Part shown: positions 1 through 13,000 of the stretch, piece by piece | How positions within the stretch are numbered: position 1 is the first letter of the stretch | How the letters are laid out: each line of letters begins with the position of its first letter | NCBI RefSeq assembly: GCF_947623445.1 | Contig: NC_135244.1 | Coordinates: forward strand, 5,022,001 to 5,086,000 | Direction: 5' to 3' | Length of the DNA stretch: 64,000 bases | Source: Clavelina lepadiformis | Taxonomy: Eukaryota; Chordata; Ascidiacea; Aplousobranchia; Clavelinidae | The notes under the pieces: model-generated | The model's input: only the letters and a program-made list of their open reading frames with translations | What the model was told of the DNA's origin: nothing | Database searches by the model: none | Made by a program: the position numbers and the translations under genes

Positions 1-3000
1 AGGTCAGGGTTATCAACACGTTCAGAAAATTAATAACTTCAACTTGTGGCTCCGGAACAAAAGTAAATATTCCATCTGTTGCAAGTTTTATGAAGTTTAT
101 AATCAATTTCGAAACTGTGGCTTTCCAGCAGCTTAGAGTATAGAATACTAATTGATCACACAATCTATAAAACTTCATGCAATAAAGAACCAGGACTGCA
201 TCAGCACTCAACACAGAAATAGTGGGCTATTAGTGAGCTCTGTAATTGTCTTAATATAATTAGGCTATTTTGTCATGAAAACTACTATCCGCGTTCTTGC
301 TAATGAAATAAAACATGTATGGATCATTTTAAAGTAATATATAGTCTATAACACATGCGCTTTGAGTACATAAAAACTAAACAGACATTCATGATGTTTA
401 ATCAATCAAAGCAATCGTAAGTTGTTTACAAAACTTGTCTAAAATTGTAACCAATGTGTGACCTATCGTAATCTTTTCTGGAAGCATTTACAGTACACGA
501 TATCATGTGTAAGACACCTCCAGTAATTATTAGTAAAGTTGGGCAGAAAGTTCATCGACGGATAAGCGGATATTTTTCAAATTCGTTGATGACATTGTTA
601 AGCATACTTATTGTATGGAAGAATATGTGTTCTATAGAATACTAAATAACTGAACTAAAGTTTAAATTTCATCGAAAAGCGAATGTGATGTTGATTGTTT
701 TTAGTTAATTGGGCAATAGGTTGTAAATCATAATGGATAGATCATGGTGGGCATAAAACTACAGAATTAGTGACGCCGAATGGATTTGACATTGTGGCAT
801 ACATTAAGCAAACCAGAAAGTCTCTTAATTCTTTCAAACCGCCTACGGCTGACATTTTTCTGTATGTTTTAGATCAAAGCAGAAGTCAGCCGACGAATAT
901 CTACACAAATCTTATACGTAGATTTGACTACTCAAATGTCAAATGATTAATACGCAGGCGTTTAGGGAAACCAGCGTAGGATTTGCTTTAACGAGACATT
1001 AAGTCTAACTTGACCACTTTTTGAAGTCAGCAATATGTTACGACATTCTATGACAACGTATCCGTCCCTCTTCCCTACGAATATATAAGCCATTCAAGAT
1101 GACATGTAAGCTATGCTTAGCATCTTCTCGAAAAGCAAACCAAAATATAGAAAAATAAACTATGAATGATTTGTATGTATGATACAAATATTTTTACTTA
1201 TACGTAGCCGTAAAATGGTGTCTTTGTAGCGAGTAAATTTAAAGCGATGTAGCATCACGTAATGACTCAAGTTTATCATCATCAAAGTACATTCTTTAAA
1301 ATCTTTAATTTCAGCATGTTCTCTTAAGGTTTGAAGACCAGGCGACATGTGCAGGATTTGCTCACGTTTTGACGCTGAATTCTGCAAAGTGTGTACTTTG
1401 GAGATCTAAGGGTGGGCTGTTTGAACGGCGCGTTTTACATGTCAAAACAATTTTATTAGGACAAACATAAAACAGCCTTATACCGGTTCGCTCCGTATTT
1501 TTACAAAAACAACGCCTTTCACGTGCGCATTACGTCATAGCCAATAAAACCAATTGTAGAAGGTAACAGCATATTATAGCAATTAAACCAGTATATACGA
1601 GGCATCAGAGTTTTTCAACTGGTTCAAGCGTGGGTAAAAGCAATAAAGAGAAGAGAAGTCAAGTACCTGGCCATTCTTTTAGTCGGTTGAAGGTATGTTT
1701 ATAATTAAATTAGGATGCAATTAAGCACAGTTTTTCTTACGGTTAAAGGGATTTATCAGGCTGCAGCCGTTTTGTAAATCTAATAACACGTTTTCTTAAT
1801 AATATGAGCATTGAACAAATTTTATAAGCGCCATGTTTGGTTAATCGGAGAGGCATAGCGCGCTAAACATAAACGTATTTTGTATCCCACACAATCACTT
1901 GACGCAGACGCTTTTGTGGCAGCTCAAGTTATTATTCATTCAAATATATTCTGTTTGCGTTGCATCTGTTTAACTTTGTATTATGATAACTAGGTGTATG
2001 CTGTATGTTTAAATGCAACCATATAGTTCTTAGGTTTACAATTCCACGTTTATTGCAAACTTTCACATATATTGTGGGTGTTATAAATTCTAACGCATGT
2101 TCTTGTAACCTTCAAATGACTGAACATGCAACGACAAAACGTGTGAATACAAATTTCATGACTAAAGGTGGTATGGTTATAACGACTTTATGGGCCATGG
2201 TATTTAAATTCAGCTACTTCCTTGACTTGATGCATGTAGAGTGAGCAATAACATATGATTTATGTCCGGCACTAAACTCTTACTTTCATCCAGGGATGCC
2301 GCTTCTTGAAGAACGTTGAGCAGCGTTAACTCGACCGGATCACCATCAGGATCTTCAACCTGAATCTGAACTCTTGTAGTGTGTCCGACCTTGATTTCAA
2401 TGGCCAGAGGTCCGGTGAAAACAGGAGCTTTATTGTCCGTTTGATTGTCGGCGAAAAATATTTGCTCTTTAAAATATAAAAATAGTAACATAAAAATAAA
2501 AAGCAACATAAACCGAATAAAACAACATTCAGTTTATTACGCGAATTGAATAAAACAAAAAATTGCATTACAGTAAATCGACAGAAGAAAATATGTTTTT
2601 AAAACTTGTGTTTAAATTTGAAATAACGCCTATAGTTTTTACAACAAAAGTCATTTAGAAATAAACCTATCAACCAAATACACAGACGAACCCTGTCGAA
2701 GCTCGATTTGCCGCTTCGGTCTGGTGTGAGCTTGCTTGTCCCTGGCATTGAGTTCTTCAATCAGTTCAAACAAGCTTCCATCATGAGCCATCCTCCTCAT
2801 TTCTGCCTTCATCCGCTTTTCTAACCTCGTATCCACGTGCTCCCAATTTACTCCAAACTCTTTTCTTCCAACGACGCTTAAGGAAAGTGGAGAAAACTTC
2901 CTTAAATATCTTTCATTTGAAGAAATTTGCTCTCCTGACACAACATGCGCAGTGAATACAATAAGTAAGGAAAACGTCAGCCAACTTAAATGTTCTTTTA

Positions 3001-3130
3001 ACGTCCGTTTGCGTAAATCCAAATTTGTACTCCCCAAAATTGATCTCATTTTGATCTTTTTGGGATCCGTCGAGCTCCACAGCTCGAAACCGCTTTGAAC
3101 CGCTTTTTTATTCCTTTGACTCAATCGCAT
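1..3130 (-). CDS. Secreted or surface protein with cadherin-like domain, 5' part only
   Basis: Three exons are read on the minus strand. Exon 1 is about 2680-3130; the second Met (3049) is the better start because a hydrophobic signal-like stretch (LTFSLLIVFTAHVVSG) follows it. An RPKR furin-type site lies near the exon end. Exon 2 (about 2292-2454) reads NKAPVFTGPLAIEIKVG then VQIQVEDPDGDPVELTLLNV, and ends at a strong donor (gtaagagt). Exon 3 (1-75) follows an acceptor and joins in phase to give SLDENGIFTFVP then EVINFLNVLITLT. Joined, exons 2 and 3 look like one dystroglycan/cadherin-type Ig-like fold: the DPDGD motif, then the ENGIFTFVP turn. The exon 1/2 junction is uncertain because two donor/acceptor pairings fit. 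The gene continues past the left edge, so the full architecture is unknown; mucin-like or nidogen-type surface proteins often carry such domains. The 2.2 kb intron (76-2291) shows no other exon. Confidence 0.55.
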
Positions 3131-6100
3131 GCAGGCTTTGAATAAACTCAGAAAGTTATAGTAACCTTAATTGTCCGTCGCCAAATTCTAAATTTGAATT
3201 CTAACACAAAAACCCATGGTGTAAATGCTAAAACCTCAATATACTTCTTGTACTGCATTATATTATCGACCAGAGGAACCCATATAGTTATTCAGCTGTT
3301 ACGTGCAGAGCAACTATACATAGCGACGCAGTTTAATATTAATAATTAATGCTTTCAAGGACAATTCTCTGAGCGTAAACAACGCAAGAAAAGTTTTGAA
3401 GGTACTTTGCTGACAATACAACTTGACACGCCCTACATCCCTGCGCATATCATGCTGAAAATCTTGAAACAAGGGCGGCTATTCTCTCGGCCGCAATTCA
3501 TTTCTTTGCCGCATTAGTGACCTGTCAACATCGAAGAATGTGGCTACCTCCTGTTGCACCAATATCGCAATCTGGTTCCGAGCTTTTACACCGACAGGGA
3601 GGCAACTTTGCTCAATATGCCCCGGGCGATTGAAGAGTGAGGCTATGTCTTTCATAGATAGCTCGACATGCTTTTAAAGAGATGCAGTACATTTTTATAC
3701 TTCAGCCAAGTTTGAAATTGTTCGAAAAATGTGTGAAATGGGTTTTATCCACCGGCAAAGATCTGCTTATGACGACAAGTGTGTGCAAACCTAAATCTTA
3801 ATTACAGAGCCTGGTGAAGCCGATGAGATTGCCATGTGCAATTCGATCGACGGAAATGACTAAAATTACATGATGGGACAAAGTAACAACTGAAAATGGC
3901 CTAATATAAATAAGCTTGCTTGGTATTAAACTATTAGTACAGCTCTCACGCACCTGTATGGCTAATTAAACAGGTTTTACTTGAAAATTCGTAGAAGAAT
4001 AATGTTTGTTTCGCAAGGTTGGTTGTATGCATTATTAATGTAGATTGTATATGGTGAGTTTAATCCGACCCAGCGCTAAACGTTCAATCAACAATCTTTG
4101 GTGAAATTTTTTTTCAGGAAATCTGATAGAGGGAACTTTAAAACGGATGACATTACATCGCCAACCGTTGTCCGTTTGATGTTTTATTACGTCATCGTGT
4201 CCAACATCATGTTGTCCGACACTTAGACGTAATTGATATCCTAAAACGATATTATAATGACCTGTGCCAAGCCTATAGGGCCAATTCGTCTGACGTATTT
4301 CACGTAAATACGAGGAATCGTGCAAACATTAATGTCATAGGTTATTGTTACACGTTTTTTAAAGTGTGACCTCGATTTACATTTACTACAAGCATGGTCA
4401 ACTTCGTTTTCTCGGTTAGTGGAAGTAATTATGTTAAAATTAATCATGTAATCCTATATCAGCACAGTATACCGAAAAGTATATCCTCAGTTTGCAGGAC
4501 AGTAAAATTAACGAACTAACACCAAGCAATTAAGACCGCTACCAACACTAGGCTATATAGCGATTTCATCAGCATTAACTGTATAATAAATCAAAGTTTT
4601 TCTTTTTTATCTTTGTTTAACATTTTTCTGTCCAGTTTAGTGAAGCTATGTTCACTAAAATCTTATAATCGGGCTAAATGCGAGAAACAGATGTGTCGTA
4701 ATATATTGAAAAGTGGTTAGCATTATCTACAACGTGGATTCGACGTGCTTTTTGCGTGAAGCGGCATGCTGTTATGTAACTGCATTTTTGGCGACGCGTG
4801 TCAAGCGATACGGTTTTTTGTGTGTGTGAAAGTAGCGCATAAAAAGCGGATATACATATGTATATATATATATGTATAGGTTAAACAACTAGTAAGAATG
4901 CTGAATGACTGCACATTAATGTTTAACAGCACCAGTATAAAATATTGCTGGAAAAATTACCAATTGTGGTTTATTGTTGGTAACCTTTGTGATCTGCTTT
5001 TAAAGAAAATGTATTATTCAGTTTGATACTTTGATGTATTAAACGCCTAGCGTTGTTGTTATTATTTTTAAAAGCGTTAACAATTTATGTTCAATTTTCA
5101 ATACTATTTTAGACGTGACAAGTAGATGTATCCTTTAAATTGTTAAAAAAAGTAACTTGTTACGCAAAACATAAAAAGTTGATCCGGTCCGGTTTTGAGT
5201 TATGCAATAAGTACGTAGCTTTACGAAATCACTTCGCTTATATATCTCCTATTTATAAATGGGAGATAGAAAAAAATCTGAAAATAGTTCAAGAACCATC
5301 ACGTTAGTCTAGAAGTCCAAAGACACGATGAGTCAGAAATTCTTAACATTACACCTGCCCTTTTATCAGCGTTCACAATCGGACAAGTTACAGACGATTC
5401 AACGAGGAAAAGTCAATTCTTGCTAAAAATTTAACGTCAAATCGGCGTCGTAACTGTAATAAATCTGATCGCCATTTAAAGTTCGAATATATTTTCATCG
5501 CCCCAGGGACGTCTTGTAAAATGTTAAGCAACAAAGCTTATACTTACTCCTTAAATGCCAAAACAACAAACTCTGACTCACGCGTTACGTGTGTCGAACT
5601 TTTGTATGGAACTCCGATGTTCACATTACACAAAAGACCTTGAAATATATGTTTTTGTAATACCTAATATAGATCACTGTGACCATAGCACTTGCAGGAA
5701 TTCACTTTTGGGTGATCGAGCAAACGGGTTGTTTTTAATTCTAATGCTGCGTTTTCAGTACATACAAATTGCCGAAGGTATTACTGCCTTATTCGGTTGC
5801 AAATGAAACGTGTGATTTATGCAACTTCATGACATGCCACGTAAAACAGCAATGCAAAAGGTAGTGATGTTGAAACAACCTAATGGACAAACAACCAATT
5901 AAACTACAGAGACCAACAGGGCAAAAGTTACAATATGTATTTCATAATAGCAATTGCCTTTATCAATTTACAGAACGTTGAATAGGCACTCGGCGTAGAC
6001 AGAATTCCACTGTTATGTTAATTTTTTCCAGTTGATCCACGCCTTTATAGTTACAATAACATAGGCCGTTAATCGCATTCAACCGCGGTAATCCATGATA

Positions 6101-6680
6101 ACATTATTTTGCCTTTCCTTAGTGGCATTATGAATTTAAAGGTACCTAATAAAGCCTGAACAAATATTATAGGGAGCAGGCGGCCTTATCTCGTTATTAG
6201 TTAATTTTATCGATCACTCGAAATGAACCCACTATCTATTATGCGACGACCCTATTGTGAAGTGACAATACAGGAATTCGACTTGCGGTTGTATTGATGT
6301 TTGACGAAGTTATAAAAATAATATGAACTTGAGGTCACTTAGCAACTAAACGATCCTTGTCACATAGTTATAGTCAGACTTAAACGAACGACATGGCGTG
6401 TGATTGCTCTTCCATTGTAATTCATCAAAGCAATAATTGTTTGAGCTAATACGTTAACTTATGTTTGTAACTGGTTAAAATCAGGGCGTTAAACCCTGAG
6501 CGGTTGTAGATAATTTTCCAAACTCTTTCCGTAAGCAAAATATTTTGCGAAATCTGTTTAGGAAAAGTTTTATTTTCATCAAAGCTCTTGCGTGTAGACT
6601 AGGGTACTTGTATCAATTTCACGGAAATTGCTAAGTCTTTTGCAATTTACAATAAGGTATAAGCGTTACCGAAAGGCGAA
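3131..6680. other. Intergenic spacer between divergent genes
   Basis: This 3.5 kb lies between the start of the minus-strand surface-protein gene and the start of the plus-strand coiled-coil gene, so both promoters should be here. Short open frames in it have no splice sites or protein character I can support. The only evident structure is a short AT-rich palindromic TA repeat near 4852-4878. Confidence 0.5.
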
Positions 6681-9064
6681 ATGACAGTTGACAAATTGTA
6701 TAAGGTTGTAACTGTCAATCAAGCCTTAGAAAACTTGCTGCAGAAAGATATGAGACAGCTCGAAGTGAAACAGCGACGATATCTGCAAAATGTAACAAGA
6801 CTGGAAAAAGACATGAAACAAGAACTGAAGAAGAAAGTCGACGAGAAATTCAAGCTTAAATTGGAAAGCCAGGTCCTAAGACAAGATTATAAAGCCCTAG
6901 GTAAATATGACGAGGTGGTCAAACTTGTGTTAAAATCTTTATTTACCTAAAACGTCTAATCTATTGGCTTGAAAACAGGTGAAAGTAACAGTCCATTTCC
7001 AGAAATTTTCCTTTTTTAAAACGACACACACTGCCATCTAAACGTATAGATATTCTTGTGAAAACAATAGCCTGAATAGTATAGTAGTCTACAGTTTATA
7101 AGTTAATCAGTTATTTAACAATTTAGCCGAAAAATTTGGTCTGAAGTTAACCTCGGAGGTGACACAGGGCGAAACAGACATACAGAGCTCCCTGCAAGCT
7201 GCTTTGTACACGGACGGACTACTGCACGGAGCCGGAGTACAGAACCGCTACAACCGACAAAAAGATCTTTGCAAGCGACAAAAACCCAAACTTTTGCAGA
7301 GGAAAGACAGCAGTTTCATGTTTACGGATTCCAGAAGAAATTCGAGATCGGGTGGGAACGATCTCAAGGAGGTCAAAGGAATTACAAAATTAGGGATGGA
7401 AGGAAATAACAGACGTCTGCTTTCAGCTGATAGATACGATGAATCAAACCACAATTACAAACAACATGACAATAGCGACAAAATATACCGAAACCGTCCT
7501 AGTAGCCCATCAGAAACCCGGACTAACGTAAACAGCGGTTCAGTCCCAAAAGCTCAGGACATTAAAGGCATCAACCATTCATCCATTGCTGAGAAAACTG
7601 AACAGGAAGAAGGAAGAAACAAAGCTATCCAGCAACAAATCCAACCTGAAGCCAAGAACAACGCTAACATGAAAGACGGCATCAATCGTGCAGCTGTTAA
7701 CAGCATGAAAGTTTCTTTCGACTTCAGGAACAATGAAATGCAAGAAATCAACTCACCAGCAAGACCTATGAGTGGGAGAGATTCAAAAAAACGAATATTA
7801 CTTAATAATCTATGGCGCCCAACAAGCGAAGCTTCGAGCAGAGCAAGGTTAGAAAACATTCCTTCACCACCTTTAATAGCAAAATCTCCTGTTCCCAACA
7901 GCGTACCACAATTTTTCCCGCTAACGGTAAAACTTGGATTCGGAAAACCATCGAAAGGATTTGTCAGGTATAAAAACAACGACTTGTAATTTTAAACCTT
8001 GCAAAATATAAGTCATGTTGCAAAAGCTAAACCGGGTAAAGCCACATCATAGCATTGAAAAAATGTTGTCCTTATAAATGTCAACTTTCGAACTTAACTT
8101 CATTTCTCAATGAGGTCATAAGTTTGTGATCTCATTTCCGTTTAGTGCCGGGGCTCGACCGAAAACATCAACAACCAATCAGCGAAGATCATATTCACTT
8201 ACGTCCAACCAACGCAACAGACCAGCAACAAGAGATGGTCAAAACGTTTTGACGCCAGCAGTGTTTGAATCTAACAGAACCGGTGAAAAAATTACTCAGT
8301 TAGCCATTAACCGTTAGTATTATCATGCTGTATTGTTTCGCACGTTCACAGTCAACTCACATAGTTAAGCGGATTTTTAACAAAACCCATCACAAAACGT
8401 CATCCCTCGTGGTGGTCGGCAAAAAGCTTGACTTTGGTTTGCAAAGTATAGACATAAAATGGCGTAGAAACGTTCTTTGGAATCAACAAGTATATCTGCA
8501 ACGCAGTTAAATGAACATGAACAAAATATAAAATGAATAAATAAAAAAAACATAAAAGTGAACAGATCCGGTCAATGTCTACGTTTCTCAAGATGCTAAG
8601 ATTGTATTGAAATACTTAACAAAAACTCAAACCCTCCATCATTCTTTTAATCTTTTTTCCTTTTCTTAGAACCTTTGCAGAAAACTGTAGATGCAAGCCA
8701 GGCCAGTATCTCAAGCACACAGAGGAGACGATCCAGCATAAAATTAACGCGTTCCAAATCCATCCAGCCGGGAATGTCTGCTGGCACGCGACTGTCTATA
8801 ATTAAGAAGCAACTGAATGTCCAAGAAAAAGAATACAAAATGGTGATGCGGGGGAGAAGACAGTTAGAGGAGAACGATATCGTGACTACAAAAGTCTGGG
8901 AATTTATCGGGAGACGACCGGTCAGCGTTTCAGGTCCTGGTAGCAGATATGCGAACGCCAGAGCAAGACGCTCGACGATAAGCGACGTTTTAAGCGCGAA
9001 AGAAAATTCGTTTTTGTTAAGCAAGATAGCAGAGATGTCGAGGCCACCAAACCATTCTATATGA
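6681..9064 (+). CDS. Basic coiled-coil protein of unknown function, 530 residues
   Basis: Four exons join in phase: 6681-6900, 7127-7967, 8146-8282 and 8670-9064. The ATG at 6681 gives a short helical N-terminus (LEVKQRRYLQNVTRLEKDMK, about residues 27-46) that looks like a coiled coil. A long low-complexity part rich in Ser, Asn, Lys and Arg follows, with one conserved-looking core in exon 2 (FPLTVKLGFGKPSKGFV). The C-terminal exon is strongly basic (RRRSSIKLTRSKS; KQLNVQEKEYKMVMRGRRQL) with many Arg-Ser sites, suggesting a phosphorylated cytoskeletal or ciliary protein. I do not recognise the family. The N-terminal pattern faintly recalls CCDC190-type proteins, which is a guess. All four boundaries have GT/AG and consistent phase, so the gene model is good. 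A possible AATAAA lies near 9465. It is convergent with CFAP99, about 1.0 kb from stop to stop. Confidence 0.82.
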
Positions 9065-10073
9065 AACGATTGTTCTGACAAACAATGTCGTTTTGTCTCG
9101 CGAAGAATCATCAAGCAACGAGTGTGTGACATTTTGCTGCACGTGTTTTATTGCTGCATATAAGTTTCAAACCTTATAGCCCAAAGCAACTACCATTACT
9201 TACAACAAATTTAATAACAGCAAAAGAAATGGCTTCTACTTGATATGAAAGTGGCATTGTCTACCAAAGTTTAGTTTGAACAAAATCTAACTTGTGCTTT
9301 GTTTGTACTGTTTGCTCGCCTCAATATAATTTAATCTCGTTGCCTCTTCAAACTTTTTTCTTTATTTTGTAATCGCTGTGTAAACTAAATTATTTCAATT
9401 ACAGTATGCTTTGCTTAAGCTATAATTCATTGAAACTTATCATAGCCGGACCAGTTGTTTAAAATAAAAGTAATTTAAATCAATAGTCAGAACCCGCAAC
9501 AAGGAATTTAAATCTTTTTATTATTTTTAGTTGTATAACAAATTTTAATAAGGGCAAATACATAGATTGCTTATGTATCCTGAAAGTTTTGTAGTCCTTG
9601 TAGGCGAATACATTTCAAAATTATATTCTCAGCGTGCGCCATATCATGTTTGAGATTAATTTAATCAACAGACCACAGATAGTAAAACAGCCATTTTTTC
9701 ACAGTATCAACAAGATTTCATCTAACAGGTAACAAATCACGAGATTTTCAACGCAGTTTTGACTGTGGCGTTAGTCCGTTGAGAGTCATAACGTCCGCCA
9801 GATTTCGCCGTGCGCGCCCTCGTTTCCGCCATTCTTCGTTGGCCCATTTCCAACTGTCGCCACCTAGTGGTTTCCAGTTCTTTCTTTTGTCTGCATATTA
9901 ACAAGGATAACATTAAAAATTGTTACCGCAGGCTTTACCGCAGGTGTTGTTACCGTTACCATTATAATTATCAGCACAAAAATTTTTCAGCAAACACAAT
10001 AAAGCATTAGCTACTGTCGTATCGAAACAGCTTATCTTAGCCGAGGAATGTATAAGTGACTATTATAAAGATT
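9065..10073. other. Intergenic spacer between two convergent 3' ends
   Basis: This spacer separates the stop codons of the coiled-coil gene and CFAP99 and should hold both 3' UTRs. A plus-strand AATAAA lies near 9465. I see no further gene or repeat. Confidence 0.5.
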
Positions 10074-13000
10074 TCACCGAATGAGTCCCTTCGTCCTAAT
10101 AGCGGATTGTTTGTTCGGTTTGATCGACATTTCCTTGCTCCGTCTTAATCTTTCTTCTTTCTTCCGATCCAGTTCCTCCTGAAGAGCCTGCAACTTCTTA
10201 TCTTCCTTCAGTTTCTTTTCTTTTACTTGGCGTAGGCGCTCTTGCTCTTCAGTGCTGTAAAAAATGTTAAGATTTGTCTAGGTCAGAACCGCATGCAATT
10301 GCTATTAGTAATACGCTTTTTAAGTTTAGTTACGGAAAATTATTGGAAAATTCGAATACAAGTTTATGTAATTTGCAACCTTCAACAAGTGTTATAAACA
10401 GTTACTCATATGAAGGTAAAAGAAGAGAAAACGACGGAGTAAGTGTCTTTTATCAAAGACACTCGAATGATTCAATTACATCCGAGTAGTAATATGTTTA
10501 TATTCCTATGAAGAATTACAGCGCAATGCAGCAAGACAAGTCGAAAATTTAATGCATCAAGATAGTTTTACAGAGAAGAACTGTCCTAGTCAGCGAGAGA
10601 GTAAGCTGGACCTAAGACCGGATACTCTTTCAAAATGGGAAGTGGGTTTTCGAAGAGTACTAAACTACTTAAGACGTGATACTCATAATTTATTCGAGTA
10701 AAGAAGGTTATTATACACTGTTGTACATGTTACAAAGTAGAGATAAACACAACGTATTTATACCAAACGAGTAAAACTAAATACTGACCGGAAAGTGGCA
10801 GCTTTGCTTAATTCATTTCGATGAGTTGTAATTCGAGCCAAGGTCTCCATTAAGGCTTCGTTTTTGGCTTGCTTTTCCTTCAGGATTGTATCCCGTTTTT
10901 CTTCCTCTTCACGTAGTTCAGTTTCTCGGAGCAGGCTCAATCTCTCATGTAGTTCGGCAATCGACATCTCAGATAGAAGTTCATGTCCAGCAGTTGATGT
11001 GAAGTCAACTAACTTTTGCCTGTATTAGTTTTAATAATAATTAATTAATTCATCGCAGAAAAAATCGAAAGCATTGAAACGTTAAAACATTGAGGAAACA
11101 GAAGAAGGTTAAAAGATGACCTTACAAGAATGGTCTCGAATTATATTCTAAAATGTTAGTTATTTTATCTGTGCATGTATCAATAAGATATTGTGAAGTG
11201 TTACAACGATAAAATACGGAGAAAAATGATTTGAGCGTAATGCGAAAAACAAACCAGACCCAAAACACTGGACGCTTCCTCGAACTCATTTATTAGGCCA
11301 GTGTTTCAATATTCACTGCAATCATTTTTCTCCATCGTTTTGGCTTTATGGATTGTTCTGCAATAAGATATTATTATTTATAAGTTTATCTCACCGTATA
11401 ATTGGAATAGACTCCATGGCACGGATCTGCTGAATAAGCTGGGATTTTCTTCTCATGTCTTCCTCCGCTTCTTCTAGTGCTCTCTTCATCATCTCACGAC
11501 TTTCTGCGTTAACTTCCTGAACTACCAAAAATAGATACAATCCCTTTTAACCATTTACAGATATAGCAAGAAGGTGAAAAGTTTCAAAAGTTTAAAAATT
11601 TTGACAACTGCCAATGCCCGAAAATTTGATCAAGAAAAAGTAAATATACTGAGGTCTAACCTATTTTGCGTTTATATTCTTTTAATTTTATTTGGGCTTC
11701 TTGGGTGTTTTGATGTCCTTCCGTGATCTGCTCAACAAGTTGCCTCATTTGTTTTTCCTCATCCAGTCTCATAGTGAGATATTCTTGCATCATTTTAGCC
11801 GTTTCAAACTTTAGTTGTGACACCTGAGTAATGCATGAGTATATTGTGTAAAGAACTTGGTACTTACCAACATAATAGCAGGCAGTGACAAATACTGAAA
11901 AACGTAAACAAATAGGCAAAACAAACACGCCAAATTTCGTAAAATAAAAAGCTATGCGGTACCATTTCCTTGTTTGCTTGCACTTGGTTTTGTCTAGCTA
12001 AGATTGCTTCTTCATGACTGAGTTTACCCATAACCCTTCGTTGCTCAGATTCAGCCATTTTCTCATCCTCATCTTTTTGTCGCATCGTGCTTTGCCATTC
12101 CAGAAAGTCAGACGCATCTTTTGCACCAGATAATAAGTTGTCCAGCCTTTTGTATTGACAGTAAAACATTGGTTAATTTATGTTATAAAGTACATGTACG
12201 CCATGGTGGTACAAGTATCAAGTGAAATAATTACAAAATAATCTTTGCCTCAACTTGTCTGAGATTCAAAATTAAACATGACTTTTAAATTTAAAAAAAA
12301 AACTGAAAGGTCAACGAAAGGTGCGCTATAAAAGAATTTACTTTTGTAGCTCTTGTTTTTCTTTCTTTTGAAAAAGTGATCCTTCTCTTAAAATGGCAGC
12401 AGCGTTCATCTTAATCGGGCGATTTTCTTTCTGCAAAGTCATATCATTTACATAGAAAATAAATAAAAGAAAACTTTTGTGATAAAGTATATGCTATGAA
12501 AGTCTGCTTTAAAATCAAAGCCAATGTGATTAAACATTACTTTGAGCTATTAAGGTTGGTATAATTGATATCTGTGAACAGAAGTTTTGCAGAAACCAGT
12601 TAAGTTACTTTTAATTATCCAGAATTTTAATTTAAACTAAGTTAAGTTTACGAGCTTACTGTACTACATTTTTGTGCGAGTTAATCAAAGCTTACAATGT
12701 GTGGAGGAACTTGGCGCATGTGCTTCTGGTTAAAATTAAGCTTTTTACATTCATCATCAATAATTTCCTGCGTAATTGCCTGTGAATTAAAAACAAATTT
12801 AAGTTAGCCAAAAACATTCACAACACAAAAACACTGCTGGTGGGCAAAAGACCAATGAACATGGTCTTGGACCATGAACATGCATACTTTAGTTTTCAAC
12901 GATTTTTCTGGGTGAGCGCAAACAAACTGATCTTCATTTGCTTGAAAAAGCTTCTGCTCTGCTTTTCTTTGGTTTGTTTCTTTTGCTTTTTGAATTATTT

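Noticed and set aside
1160-1387. Minus-strand frame of 75 codons inside the large intron of the left-edge gene
   Set aside because: No convincing acceptor or donor in phase and no domain-like sequence.
4035-4447. Two overlapping minus-strand open frames
   Set aside because: No splice context, no conserved motif, and AT-rich composition like the surrounding spacer.
4852-4878. TA-rich palindrome as a possible regulatory element
   Set aside because: Simple-sequence DNA explains it; nothing ties it to a promoter.
7554-7979. Long minus-strand open frame
   Set aside because: Shadow of exon 2 of the basic coiled-coil gene; its Leu/Ser-rich composition is typical of antisense.
8647-9132. Minus-strand open frame of 161 codons
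   Set aside because: Antisense of exon 4 of the same gene, which has correct acceptor and phase.
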